Assembly: GCA_045538305.1 (NCBI GenBank)
Contig: JAZSRC010000092.1
Span: 18,077-82,076 of the forward strand
Origin: SFHK01 sp045538305
Lineage (GTDB): Bacteria > Bacillota > Clostridia > Christensenellales > Aristaeellaceae
Reading direction: 5' to 3'
Length of the DNA: 64,000 bases
The notes under the pieces are model-generated. The model saw only the letters and a list, made by a program, of their open reading frames with translations. It did no database searches and was not told where the DNA came from. Positions 8,021-16,891 of this stretch are shown in pieces. The number at the start of each line of letters is the position of its first letter. The stretch's first letter is position 1. A program made the position numbers and the translations under genes.

Positions 8021-10156
8021 GTGAAGAAGAGGATATATGCCATTGCGCTCATTTTATACATTTCGTTTCTTTTTCTGATTTCTTCCGGCGCGGAGGAAGC
8101 AAAATCGACGCCGGTTGTTCACCTTACCGCGTACGATTCGGCCAATAAAGTGGTGGGAGAGGGCAGCGCCTGCCTGATGTTTGACAACAGGACGCTCGTA
8201 ACGAATTTTCGCACCATTCAGAATGCTTCGATGGTGATTGCCCAGAGCAGCGACGGCTACCAGTATCTTGCAAACAAGGTGCTTATTCTGAGCGTGGAAA
8301 AGGATATTGCCATACTGCGCGCCATGTCGCCGTTGAATGCGGAGCCTGCTGCATACGATGCAGCCGATCCGAAATCCGGAAACAGTGTCACGCTGTTGGC
8401 GGATGATTTTACCGAAACAAAGGTATCCATTTCCGAAATGTACAAGCGAAACGATACCGCGCTTATAAAGCTGAAGGCGGACAACAAAGCCGGCGCGGTT
8501 TTGGATGAAAGCGGAAAAGTCGTTGCCATTACCAGCGCGTTTTTTGACGAGGGCAAGGATTCCGATGCGGCGATTGATATTGATGAAGTTGTTGCGCTTT
8601 ACGAAAAGTGGAACGGCAGCGAATTTGACGTTGCCAACCAGATGAACGCGCGCTTTTTGTCGCAGGATTTCATGGACGGGCGGAAAGTGTATTACGGCGC
8701 GGATTCATCCTTTTATATCGACCTTGAAAAGGATGAGGAAACCGTTTTTGCCGGAAAGACTTTCAGAATTACCCCGAAGGTCGTAGCGTTTGACGGCGGC
8801 AGCGCGAAAAATTCCGGCTTTGTATGGACGACTGCCGATGAAGGCGTGGCGAAGGTAAGCACCAGCGGAACGGTTACAGGCGTTAAGGCGGGCGACGTCA
8901 TTATTACCTGTACGTCGAAGACGGATGAAAATGTGTATTCCTGTATGGTGGTACATGTGCATGAGCCGGTAAAGGCCGTTAAAATGAGCGAAAGCAGCGT
9001 AAAGCTGCTGGTAGGCGCGTATTCCGACAGCAAAAGCTCGGCGAAGCTTTCGGCTTCAATCGAGCCTGCAAACGCATATTATAAGGGCGTTGAATGGAAA
9101 AGCAGCAATACAAACGTGGCCGTGGTTGACCAGAACGGACGCGTAACTGCCAAGGGTACAGGAACCTGCACTATTACCGCCGTATCCACGGAGGAAGGCA
9201 CCTCGTCGCCCAAAAAGGCAACCTGCAGCGTTTCCGTATCGCGCGGCGTACAATGGATTGAGGACAGCAAGGGCAAAACTTCGACCACAATCCGGTGCGG
9301 AAGAAGCGAAACGCTTTCTGCAAAGGCATATCCCAGCAACGCGGCCAATAAAAAGCTGATCTGGAAGTCCTCCAATGAATCCATTGCAAAGGTAAGCACA
9401 AACGGCACCGTAACGGCGGTAAGCCCCGGCTCGTGCCAGATTACCTGCACTGCAGCCGACGGCGGAGGCGCGTCGAGAACCTATACGGTATATACCGAGC
9501 AGCTGGTTACCAAGCTCACCGCTTCAGGAGATACGAGGCTGGGATATTATGAAGGCGCAACCGTTACCCTGAGCGTAAACTGCACGCCGTACAACGCCTC
9601 CAACCGCTTTATTACTTGGAAGATATCCGATACAAGTATTGCGCAGTCGGTCAACAGCAGCGGAATTCTCTTTGATAACCAGAACAGCAAAAAGTTTACT
9701 TTCAAAAAGCCCGGAAGATGCAAAATCACCGCATCGACCACGGACGGATCGAATAAATCCGTAACGTTTGATATCTGGGTGTACCCGAAGGCCGGAACGC
9801 CGACATTGTATATGGATTATGATACATATGCAACCTGGGACGATGCAAGCAACAATAAGCTGAAAATTCGCTTCCAGGTGAAGAATATGGAAACGGCGAA
9901 AAAGGTAAGCGCGTTTGAGTTGTATGTATATGCCGAGAATGCATGGGGCAGCCGGATTTACGGATCGAATCAGATCTATAAGTGGACCACCACAAGGGAG
10001 GTAGGCCCGGGGAAAAAGGTTTATTCGGATTATGTCCTTTTGCCGAACCGTAACGAGATTTTCAATGTACACTGTGGCATTCATAAAATCCGGTATGAAG
10101 ACGGTTCTGTGGTAACGATTGACGATGTTGATTACTGGTACTGGACGATTGATTGA
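8021..10156 (+). CDS. Secreted pseudo-protease with four BIG2 Ig-like domains
   Basis: I prefer the GTG at 8021 (711 residues). AAGGAG ends 9-10 nt before it, whereas the ATG at 8015 is only 3 nt from that site. MKKRIYAIALILYISFLFLI is a signal or anchor segment. Residues about 30-205 have the layout of a trypsin-like HtrA/S1C domain. The catalytic His is replaced by Arg (LVTNFRTIQ for TNxHV), the Asp is kept (KDIAIL), and GNSGGP is replaced by NKAGAVLDESG, so the Ser is gone. Four BIG2 domains follow (about 225-305, 310-405, 406-495, 497-590), each with a W(K/T)SSxxxxAxVxxxGxVTxxxxGxxxIT pattern. A unique C-terminal domain ends the protein. It is probably a cell-wall-associated binding protein; ligand unknown. 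Confidence 0.8.
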   Translation: MKKRIYAIALILYISFLFLISSGAEEAKSTPVVHLTAYDSANKVVGEGSACLMFDNRTLVTNFRTIQNASMVIAQSSDGYQYLANKVLILSVEKDIAILRAMSPLNAEPAAYDAADPKSGNSVTLLADDFTETKVSISEMYKRNDTALIKLKADNKAGAVLDESGKVVAITSAFFDEGKDSDAAIDIDEVVALYEKWNGSEFDVANQMNARFLSQDFMDGRKVYYGADSSFYIDLEKDEETVFAGKTFRITPKVVAFDGGSAKNSGFVWTTADEGVAKVSTSGTVTGVKAGDVIITCTSKTDENVYSCMVVHVHEPVKAVKMSESSVKLLVGAYSDSKSSAKLSASIEPANAYYKGVEWKSSNTNVAVVDQNGRVTAKGTGTCTITAVSTEEGTSSPKKATCSVSVSRGVQWIEDSKGKTSTTIRCGRSETLSAKAYPSNAANKKLIWKSSNESIAKVSTNGTVTAVSPGSCQITCTAADGGGASRTYTVYTEQLVTKLTASGDTRLGYYEGATVTLSVNCTPYNASNRFITWKISDTSIAQSVNSSGILFDNQNSKKFTFKKPGRCKITASTTDGSNKSVTFDIWVYPKAGTPTLYMDYDTYATWDDASNNKLKIRFQVKNMETAKKVSAFELYVYAENAWGSRIYGSNQIYKWTTTREVGPGKKVYSDYVLLPNRNEIFNVHCGIHKIRYEDGSVVTIDDVDYWYWTID

Positions 10157-10213
10157 TTCTTCGGGCAAACGGAGCGTTGAAGCGGTTTGTTTGCGCCGAC
10201 AGAGCGAAAAAAC

Positions 10214-10247
10214 CCGCCCGGCTTTTCCTGAATAGGAAGCCGGGCGG
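10214..10247. terminator. Bidirectional terminator between BIG2 gene and clpX
   Basis: The perfect stem CCGCCCGGCTT/AAGCCGGGCGG has a 12-nt loop. On the minus strand it is followed by a GTTTTTT run, and on the plus strand by CTTTATTGTT. It can end both converging transcripts. Confidence 0.9.
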
Positions 10248-10255
10248 CTTTATTG

Positions 10256-11584
10256 TTATGCGCCTTCCTCCGGAAGGGGAAGGGCCGGTTGATCGGGTTC
10301 TTCGATCTTGGTTTTTCTTGTGCTTCTGCGCTTTTTTTGAGGCAGGGCTGCGGGATCGGCTTTTACCAACAAGGGCTTTGCCGTCTTATTGACAGCCTCC
10401 TCGTTAATGATGCACTTCGCGACGTCGGGGATGCTCGGAAGCTCATACATGGTATCCTGCATGACGCTTTCGATAATGGCGCGAAGGCCGCGCGCGCCGC
10501 TTTTGCGTTCAAGCGCTTTTTTTGCAATCTGCCTGAGCGCTTCGTCGGTAAACTCCAGATCCACATTGTCCATGGAGAGCAGCTTTGCGTACTGGCGAAC
10601 CAGCGCGTTTTTGGGCTCGGTCAGGATTTTTACCAGCGCGTCCTCATCCAGGCGGTTGAGGGTTACGATTACGGGCAATCTTCCGATGAATTCGGGAATC
10701 AGGCCGAATTTCAGAAGGTCCTCGGGCTCGAGGCGGGTCATGATATCGTCCTTCAAGCGCTCCTGTTCGCCCTTGATTTCGGCGCCGAAGCCCATGGATT
10801 TTTTGCCGGTGCGGTTTTCGACAATGCGCTCGATGCCTTCAAACGCACCGCCGCAGATAAACAAAATGTTGGTGGTGTCGATCTGAATGAAATCCTGATG
10901 CGGGTGCTTGCGGCCGCCCTGCGGGGGAACGGACGCAATGGTGCCCTCCAGCATTTTCAGAAGCGCCTGCTGAACGCCTTCGCCGCTTACATCGCGGGTG
11001 ATGGAGCGGTTTTCGCTTTTTCTGGCGATTTTATCGATTTCATCGATGTAGATGATGCCGCGCTGGGCGAGCTCCACATCGTAATCGGCGTTTTGAATCA
11101 GGCGCAGAAGCACATTTTCAACATCCTCGCCCACGTAGCCCGCTTCCGTCAGGCTGGTGGCGTCGCCGATGGCGAAGGGAACGTTGAGAATTTTGGCCAG
11201 CGTCTGCGCAAGATAGGTTTTGCCGCAGCCGGTCGGACCGAGCATAACGATGTTGGACTTTTGAAGCTCCACATCGTTTTTCTTGCCCTGATATTTGATG
11301 CGCTTGTAGTGGTTGTAAACCGCAACGGACAGCGCGCGCTTTGCCTGCTCCTGGCCGACCACATACTGATCGAGCACAGCCTTGATTTCCTGCGGCTTCT
11401 TGATGACGATCTCGCCGCGGCTGGCGATGGCGTCTACGTCGTCGGAAACGATTTCCTGGCACAGAAGCACGCATTCATCGCAGATGAATACGCCGGGGCC
11501 GGCAACGATGCGGCGCACCTGATCGCGCGATTTTCCGCAGAATGAGCATCTTACGGGCTTGTCAAAATCTTCTCTGCTTGCCAT
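10256..11584 (-). CDS. clpX: ATP-dependent Clp protease ATP-binding subunit ClpX
   Basis: This 442-residue AAA+ unfoldase feeds tagged proteins to ClpP. The N-terminal zinc-binding domain has C13, C16, C35 and C38. Walker A is GPTGCGKT at 116-123, with Cys at the position usually held by Ser. Walker B is IIYIDEID, and sensor/arginine-finger regions (EFIGRLPVIV, KSGARGLRAI) are intact. The ClpP-docking loop reads SMGFGAE, so the usual IGF tripeptide is MGF, a conservative change. The C-terminus ends in a basic, proline-rich tail longer than in most ClpX. It starts 2 bp after the clpP stop with AAGGAG upstream, so the two are translationally linked. Confidence 0.97.
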   Translation of the reverse strand: MASREDFDKPVRCSFCGKSRDQVRRIVAGPGVFICDECVLLCQEIVSDDVDAIASRGEIVIKKPQEIKAVLDQYVVGQEQAKRALSVAVYNHYKRIKYQGKKNDVELQKSNIVMLGPTGCGKTYLAQTLAKILNVPFAIGDATSLTEAGYVGEDVENVLLRLIQNADYDVELAQRGIIYIDEIDKIARKSENRSITRDVSGEGVQQALLKMLEGTIASVPPQGGRKHPHQDFIQIDTTNILFICGGAFEGIERIVENRTGKKSMGFGAEIKGEQERLKDDIMTRLEPEDLLKFGLIPEFIGRLPVIVTLNRLDEDALVKILTEPKNALVRQYAKLLSMDNVDLEFTDEALRQIAKKALERKSGARGLRAIIESVMQDTMYELPSIPDVAKCIINEEAVNKTAKPLLVKADPAALPQKKRRSTRKTKIEEPDQPALPLPEEGA

Positions 11585-11586
11585 GA

Positions 11587-12171
11587 TTATCTCCTTGGAG
11601 GAATGATATCGTCGATGATGCCATATTCTTTGGCCTGCTCGGCGGTCATAAAGTAATCCCTTTCAACGTCCTTCTGAACGTCTTCAAGGGGCTTACCGGT
11701 GTTTTTGGAAAGCTCCTCGTTCATGCGCTGCTTGATGCGGCGAATGTGCTCGGCGTGAATGAGGATATCGGTCGCCTGGCCTTCGGTTCCGCCCAGCGGC
11801 TGATGGATCATTACTTCGCTGTTGGGGAGCGCCTTGCGCTTACCCTTTGCGCCCGCCGCAAGCAAAAACGCCGCCATGGATGCGGCCATGCCGATGCACA
11901 GCGTGGAAACTTCGCATTTCAGATACTTCATCGTATCGTAAATGGCCATGCCTGCGGAGATGGAGCCGCCGGGGCTGTTGATGTAGAGCATGATATCCTG
12001 ATCCGGATTTTCCATTTCGAGGAACAGCATCTGCGCTACGACGGTGTTGGCGACGCCGTCGTCAATCGCACCGCTTAAGAAAATGATGCGATCCTTCAAA
12101 AGGCGCGAGTAAATATCGTATGCGCGTTCTCCCATTTCGTTTTTCTCAATAACTGTAGGCACCAGATACAT
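11587..12171 (-). CDS. clpP: ATP-dependent Clp protease proteolytic subunit ClpP
   Basis: This 194-residue serine peptidase forms the two-ring barrel that degrades ClpX- or ClpC-delivered substrates. The catalytic triad is complete: S98 in GMAASMAAF, H123 in EVMIHQPLGG, and D172 in VERDYFM. The oxyanion-hole segment SPGGS (66-70) is also present. The start MYLVPTVIEK at 12171 was chosen because GGGAGGTG precedes it; the frame extends 9 codons further upstream into that site. It lies between tig and clpX on the minus strand, the standard tig-clpP-clpX order of bacteria. Confidence 0.97.
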   Translation of the reverse strand: MYLVPTVIEKNEMGERAYDIYSRLLKDRIIFLSGAIDDGVANTVVAQMLFLEMENPDQDIMLYINSPGGSISAGMAIYDTMKYLKCEVSTLCIGMAASMAAFLLAAGAKGKRKALPNSEVMIHQPLGGTEGQATDILIHAEHIRRIKQRMNEELSKNTGKPLEDVQKDVERDYFMTAEQAKEYGIIDDIIPPRR

Positions 12172-12356
12172 CGGATGCACCTCCCGTTGAATTATCAATA
12201 TATCCGAAAACGGCGCGGACTATACGCCGGGTTTGCATTTTTGAAGTGCAAACCGTGCCGCGCCAAATGCGTTTAAACGATTCTGTTCGCTTGGTGCATC
12301 TGGCGCATCCACATGGCTTTATATGCCCGCGCCGCTTTGTCAAATACCCTTAGTAA
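12172..12356 (-). promoter_or_regulatory. Structured tig-clpP intergenic region
   Basis: It holds a nested inverted repeat on both strands. The outer arms are GGCGCGG (12212-12218) and CCGCGCC (12258-12264). The inner arms are GTTTGCA (12231-12237) and TGCAAAC (12247-12253) with a 9-nt loop. On the minus strand the stem is followed by CGTTTTCGG, not a clean T run, so it may be an attenuator or RNA-stability element. Nearer tig there is TTGACA (12343-12338) with TATAAA only 14 nt downstream, a doubtful promoter. Confidence 0.45.
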
Positions 12357-13634
12357 TTATTTTGCGCAGGTTTTCAGGAAATCGATGACCTTGCGCATGG
12401 TGGCAGACTGCTTGAAGTATTCCATATCGCCCTCGCGGAAGGTAGCCTTGATGTCTTCCACAGACTTTTTGCGGCTTTCGGCGAGCTTGGCGATCTCGGC
12501 GTCTACATCTTCTTCGGTGGCTTCAATGCCTTCAGCATCGCGGATGGCTTCCAGCGCCAGCTGCGTCTTTACGCGCTCAAGCGCCTGCTCGCGGTACATT
12601 TCGCGAACCTGCTCGCGGGTCTGGCCAGTGTACTTGAAGTAGTCGTCCAGCTTCATGCCCTGATAGGCGAGGCGAAGCTCCATATCGCGGAGCATATTGT
12701 CGATGGCTTCCTCAACCATGCCGTTGGGAACGTCCATTTCGCAAACTTCAACAGCCTTCTCGATTACTTCGTTTTCGAAGGCGGTTTCGGCGCGCTCTTC
12801 CGCCTGCTTTTCGAGGTTGGCCTTAACGTCTGCCTTGTACTCGTCCAGCGTGTCGAAGCTCATGTCCTTGGCAAAGTCGTCATCCAGCGCGGGAACTTCC
12901 TTCTCGCGGATGCCGTTTACCTTTACATGGAATACAACGGGCTTGCCGGCGAGGGACTTTTCGTGATATTCCTCGGGGAAGGTGACGTTTACGTCTACTT
13001 CGCTGCCGATTTCGGCGCCGACGAGCTGCTCTTCAAAGCCTGGGATGAACATGCCGGAGCCGAGGGTGAGATCCTGTCCCTGAGCGGTGCCGCCCTGGAA
13101 CTGGTTGTCGCCGTCAAAGCCGGCGTAGTCGATGTTGACCTGGTCGTCCAGCTGAGCGGGACGATCGGTAACCTCGATAAAGCGGGAGTTGCGCTCGCGG
13201 GCGCGCTCGATTTCGGCGGCTACGTCGTCATCGGTTACTTCGGCAACAGACTTGGAGGCTTCCAGCTCCTTGTAGTTTCCGAGGGTAACGTCGGGGCGTA
13301 CAAATACCTCGACGGAGAAAATCAGATCCTTGCCCTTTTCCATCTGGGTAAGGTCGAGTTCGGGGCGGTCTACGGGCTCGATGTTGTGCTCGCGGATAGC
13401 CTCTGCGTATACGGTGGGGAACAATTCATCAAAAGCGTCCTCATAGAAAACGCCTGCGCCGTAGTGCATTTCCACTACATGCAGCGGAGCCTTACCGCGG
13501 CGGAAGCCGGGAATATTGATACGCTTCGCGTTCTTGACGTATGCGGTTTTGATCGCATTTGCGAAATCCTCGCTGCTGACGACGAAGCTGAGTTTAACCT
13601 TGTTGGAAGAAATTTTTTCAAACGTAGAACTCAT
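12357..13634 (-). CDS. tig: Trigger factor (ribosome-associated chaperone/prolyl isomerase)
   Basis: The 425-residue protein has the three trigger-factor domains. The ribosome-binding N-domain carries the signature GFRRGKAP at residues 43-50. An FKBP-type peptidyl-prolyl isomerase domain spans about 150-240 (DDQVNIDYAGF...PGFEEQLVG...VTFPEEYH). The helical C-terminal arm domain forms the rest. It binds nascent chains at the ribosome exit tunnel. AGGAGGG lies upstream of the ATG at 13634-13632. It heads the tig-clpP-clpX cluster, with a 185-bp structured gap before clpP. Confidence 0.97.
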   Translation of the reverse strand: MSSTFEKISSNKVKLSFVVSSEDFANAIKTAYVKNAKRINIPGFRRGKAPLHVVEMHYGAGVFYEDAFDELFPTVYAEAIREHNIEPVDRPELDLTQMEKGKDLIFSVEVFVRPDVTLGNYKELEASKSVAEVTDDDVAAEIERARERNSRFIEVTDRPAQLDDQVNIDYAGFDGDNQFQGGTAQGQDLTLGSGMFIPGFEEQLVGAEIGSEVDVNVTFPEEYHEKSLAGKPVVFHVKVNGIREKEVPALDDDFAKDMSFDTLDEYKADVKANLEKQAEERAETAFENEVIEKAVEVCEMDVPNGMVEEAIDNMLRDMELRLAYQGMKLDDYFKYTGQTREQVREMYREQALERVKTQLALEAIRDAEGIEATEEDVDAEIAKLAESRKKSVEDIKATFREGDMEYFKQSATMRKVIDFLKTCAK

Positions 13635-13686
13635 GGAAGTCCCTCCTGACTTGATATGACAGACCTATTTCATGATAGCACAGGAG

Positions 13687-13715
13687 ATTTTAGCACATTT
13701 TCCGCAAAGTTGCAA
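13687..13715 (-). promoter_or_regulatory. tig promoter
   Basis: On the minus strand TTGCAA (13715-13710), a 17-nt spacer and TAAAAT (13692-13687). It is divergent from the promoter of the methyltransferase gene. Confidence 0.7.
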
Positions 13716-13735
13716 CACAACCGGGTAAATTCCGG

Positions 13736-13764
13736 TTGCTGTTAACGCACCTTTATGTTATAAT
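13736..13764 (+). promoter_or_regulatory. Promoter of homocysteine methyltransferase-like gene
   Basis: TTGCTG (13736-13741), a 17-nt spacer and TATAAT (13759-13764). The predicted transcript start is about 22 nt before the GTG start codon. Confidence 0.7.
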
Positions 13765-13792
13765 TTCGTATATTTGCTGGAGGTATGAGATA

Positions 13793-15004
13793 GTGGGCAG
13801 ATTTTCAGAGGCAATTGCAAGAAATGTGCTGCTTTTTGACGGAAGTATGGGCGCATTGATCGGGCAGATGGGCTACAAAACCGCATGCCCCGATGAAATG
13901 GCGACCACGCACAGAGAAGTGATAATGGAAATCCATCAAAAATACCTGAACGCGGGCGCAAATGTTCTGATTGCGGATACCTTCGGTAGTACGGAAATGG
14001 CGCTTGCGCATAAAGGCAAGGCGGGTATGGGAAAAACCTTCACCAAAAACGCCGTCGCCCTTGCCAGGGAGGCGGCGGGCGGACAGGCGCTGGTAGCGGT
14101 GGATATGGGCCCGACGAGTGAGTTTATGTACCCCGTCGGTGCATACAAAATGGAAGCGTTTTTTGAAACGTATCTGGAGCAGGCCGAGGCCGCCAGAGAG
14201 GCCGGATGCGATTTTGCCATCATTGAAACGCAGACCGACGTTTCCGAGTGCCGTGCGGCGTGTCTGGCTGCGCGCAAGGCCGGCGTGGAAGCGGCGGCAT
14301 CCTTCACGTTTCAGAACGGGCGCACGCTTACGGGATCCGGTCCCGAATGCTGCGCGCTGATCCTTCAGGCGGCGGGCGCAAAAGCGCTGGGCGTAAACTG
14401 CTCCACCGGCCCCGAGCAGATGCTTCCGATTCTCAAGGCCATGCGGCGCGTAACCGATCTGCCCATTATTATCCAGCCGAATGCCGGACTTCCGCAGACG
14501 GCGGCGGACGGAAGCGTATACTATCCGTTCACACCCGACGATATGCTTGAAAGCATGCGGGCGATTGTCGAAAACGGAGCGGGGGCCATCGGCGGATGCT
14601 GCGGAACGACGCCGGAGCACATCAAAAAGCTTTCTGAGCTTGCATTCGGAGAAGTAAAGCCTTCCGAAAAGGAAGATGCGGAATATGTGTGCTCCCAGCG
14701 CGTGTTTGTAGATCTTTCGGAGGCCGTAAGCGACATACAGACGTTTGACGATCCCGAGGACCTTTACGACCTTGACGAGGATACCTCCCTTGTGCTGATC
14801 GACCTTACAGGCATGAGCGCAAAGGAAGCGAGGGATTTTACCGAGGAATGCGCAGCCATGTGCCGAAATCCCTTTGCCTTCAAGGCAGACAGCCGCGAGG
14901 CGCTTTCTGCGGCGCTTCACATATACGCGGGCGTTGCCGCCGTAATGGCGGATGAAAGCATGGCGGATATTATCGAATACTACGGCGCGAAGCGCATTTC
15001 ATAA
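13793..15004 (+). CDS. Homocysteine S-methyltransferase family protein (MetH N-domain type)
   Basis: The GTG at 13793 was chosen because GGAGG lies about 9 nt upstream; an ATG at 13736 overlaps the promoter. The first roughly 280 residues form a homocysteine-methyltransferase barrel: LLFDGSMGALIG, ADTFGST, and the zinc-thiolate cysteines in GVNCSTGPE and GGCCGTTPEH. This domain activates homocysteine as a zinc thiolate for methylation to methionine. The last roughly 100 residues (VLIDLTGMSAKEARDF, FKADSREALSAALHIYAGVA) resemble a short piece of the pterin-binding domain that follows in MetH. No cobalamin domain is present. It may work with separately encoded partners. The methyl donor is unknown. 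Confidence 0.8.
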   Translation: MGRFSEAIARNVLLFDGSMGALIGQMGYKTACPDEMATTHREVIMEIHQKYLNAGANVLIADTFGSTEMALAHKGKAGMGKTFTKNAVALAREAAGGQALVAVDMGPTSEFMYPVGAYKMEAFFETYLEQAEAAREAGCDFAIIETQTDVSECRAACLAARKAGVEAAASFTFQNGRTLTGSGPECCALILQAAGAKALGVNCSTGPEQMLPILKAMRRVTDLPIIIQPNAGLPQTAADGSVYYPFTPDDMLESMRAIVENGAGAIGGCCGTTPEHIKKLSELAFGEVKPSEKEDAEYVCSQRVFVDLSEAVSDIQTFDDPEDLYDLDEDTSLVLIDLTGMSAKEARDFTEECAAMCRNPFAFKADSREALSAALHIYAGVAAVMADESMADIIEYYGAKRIS

Positions 15005-15006
15005 AA

Positions 15007-15891
15007 CTATCGTTGTACGCCGTAAAAGAATACGGCAATGGTTCCGGGGCCGCAGTGCGAGGCGATAATCGTACCGATATCGGTAATGGTTACCTTGCCC
15101 TGCAGCGCCGGGATTTTGTTTTGAATGGCGGTGCTTGTCATTTCTGCAAGCTCTATGGCGTTGGAGTGACCGATATAGCACTTATCTCCATATTCGGGAA
15201 GCGGCGAAAAGTTTTTGGCGATGGTTTCCACGGTTCGGTTGATGGCGGCCTTTTTTCCGCGTACCTTATCGTAGGCGATGATTCTGCCCTCTTCGTTCAG
15301 GTGCATAATCGGGCAAATGCCGAGCACCGTTCCGATCATCGCGGAGGGGCCGGATACGCGTCCGCTGCGCTTGAACATGGTAAGATCGGTGGAGAAGAAC
15401 TGATGATGCACATTGAGCCTGTGGTCAAGCACCCATTTTTCGAGCGAGTCAATATCCGCGCCCGAATCGCGCAAATCCGCCGCGCTTTCGACAAGCAGTC
15501 CGTAGCCGACCGAGCTGGCAAGTGAATCGATAACAATCAGACGGCGCTCCGGATGGCGGGCGCGAACAAGCTCTGCCGCTTCCTGGGCGTTTGTAACGGA
15601 GGGCGTCATGCCGCTTCCAAACGCGATGTGAATAATGTCTCCCTTCAGGATCAGATTTTCGAAGTATTCAATATAGCGGTAGGTGTTGATCTGCGAGGTT
15701 GTGGGAAGAGAGCCTTCTTTGATAAAACGATAAAACTCTGCAAGCGCTTCCTCGTCGCGGCCCATATTGTCGGTAAATTCCTTTCCGTCGATCATATAGG
15801 TATAGAACAGCACGGAAATATCCCTGGAATTGATATAGGAAAAGGGAAGATCTACCGTGGATTCACAGGAAAGAATGTAGCGTTCAGACAT
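15007..15891 (-). CDS. DegV family fatty-acid-binding protein (first of two paralogues by position)
   Basis: This 294-residue DegV protein has the two-domain fold that holds a fatty acid between domains; some Bacillota homologues (FakB) present fatty acids to the kinase FakA. Family motifs are SCESTVDLP, the lipid-binding PTTSQINTY, and the GSGMTPSVTNA loop. GGAGGAAACAATT precedes the ATG. It follows a second DegV gene by 15 bp in the same operon. The two share layout but differ widely, so the duplication is old. No FakA-like kinase is present in the window. Confidence 0.9.
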   Translation of the reverse strand: MSERYILSCESTVDLPFSYINSRDISVLFYTYMIDGKEFTDNMGRDEEALAEFYRFIKEGSLPTTSQINTYRYIEYFENLILKGDIIHIAFGSGMTPSVTNAQEAAELVRARHPERRLIVIDSLASSVGYGLLVESAADLRDSGADIDSLEKWVLDHRLNVHHQFFSTDLTMFKRSGRVSGPSAMIGTVLGICPIMHLNEEGRIIAYDKVRGKKAAINRTVETIAKNFSPLPEYGDKCYIGHSNAIELAEMTSTAIQNKIPALQGKVTITDIGTIIASHCGPGTIAVFFYGVQR

Positions 15892-15906
15892 AATTGTTTC
15901 CTCCTT

Positions 15907-16785
15907 TTACTTCATGCGTACATCGTCTGCGCCTTCAAAATACAGTGCCAAAGAGCTCGGACCGATATGAGAACCGGTAACAGGCTCATGCTTTACCATC
16001 ATAATTTCTTTCGGCGGCAGCTTTCGCAGAATCAGGCTTTTCAGGTATTCGGCGTCCTCCGGACAATTGGCGTGCGAAATGCCGATCAGCTGGTTGTGCG
16101 CGTTCACAACCAGGTCTGCATATTTTTCCGCCAGCGTGCGAATGGCGTTTTTTCTGCCGCGCACTTTTTGAACGGCTACGATTTTGCCGTTTTCATTTCC
16201 CTTCAGAATCGGCTTAATTCCCATTACGCTTCCGACAATCGCGCCAACATTGGAAAGGCGGCCTGTGTGCTTTAAATGCATAAGGTCGTCCACAATAAAA
16301 ATCTGACATGTGCGCCGGATTAGCGAAAGAATGCGTTCCTCTGTCTCCCGTATGCTCATGCCGTTTTGGCGGCATTTGGCTGCGCGGATGACGTTAAGCC
16401 CTTCGCCGAGCGATGCGCCGAGCGTATCGATTAGGCTGATAACGCGATCGGGGTATTTTTTCAAAAGCGCATCCCTTGCAACGGACGCCGACTGAAAGGA
16501 TCCGCTGATGCCGGACGACAGCGAAATGAACATTACGTCCATACCGTTTGCAAGGTATTTTTCAAACGCTTCCTCATAGGTGCTCGGGTTGATCTGAGAG
16601 GTGGTGACCGATGTGCCTGCGCGGATCAGATTATAGTAGGCTTCATCGTCAAAATTCTTTACGTCTTCCAAAGTGTATTCGCACCCGTTCATATGGTACG
16701 TAAACGGAATGACCTCAATGGAAAGCTCCTTTGCCGTTTCCTTTTCCAGGTTTGCCGTTGAGTCTGTAAAGATCTGGAAGGACAT
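15907..16785 (-). CDS. DegV family fatty-acid-binding protein (paralogue)
   Basis: At 292 residues this protein carries IFTDSTANL, SVTTSQINPS and SLSSGISGSFQSA, which fit DegV/FakB more canonically than its downstream neighbour. The Ser/Thr of TTSQ and the SSGISG loop bind the fatty-acid carboxylate in known structures. AGGAG lies 9 nt before the ATG. It is first in the two-gene operon and has its own promoter. The two proteins may bind saturated and unsaturated chains respectively, as FakB1/FakB2 do; that is inference only. Confidence 0.92.
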   Translation of the reverse strand: MSFQIFTDSTANLEKETAKELSIEVIPFTYHMNGCEYTLEDVKNFDDEAYYNLIRAGTSVTTSQINPSTYEEAFEKYLANGMDVMFISLSSGISGSFQSASVARDALLKKYPDRVISLIDTLGASLGEGLNVIRAAKCRQNGMSIRETEERILSLIRRTCQIFIVDDLMHLKHTGRLSNVGAIVGSVMGIKPILKGNENGKIVAVQKVRGRKNAIRTLAEKYADLVVNAHNQLIGISHANCPEDAEYLKSLILRKLPPKEIMMVKHEPVTGSHIGPSSLALYFEGADDVRMK

Positions 16786-16819
16786 GCTGCGACGCTCCTT
16801 TGCGAAAAATCATATGAGC

Positions 16820-16849
16820 ATTATATGTATTGTGCCCGACGGAATTCAA
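16820..16849 (-). promoter_or_regulatory. Promoter of the degV pair
   Basis: On the minus strand TTGAAT (16849-16844), an 18-nt spacer and TATAAT (16825-16820). The ATG is about 35 nt downstream. Confidence 0.7.
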
Positions 16850-16891
16850 CCTACTGATGCAAATCTACCCTCTATATCTGCTTTTCCACCG

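Noticed and set aside
10253..11545. 430-codon plus-strand frame opposite clpX
   Set aside because: clpX on the minus strand is complete with all functional motifs; the plus frame begins inside the terminator region and has no homology that I can recognise.
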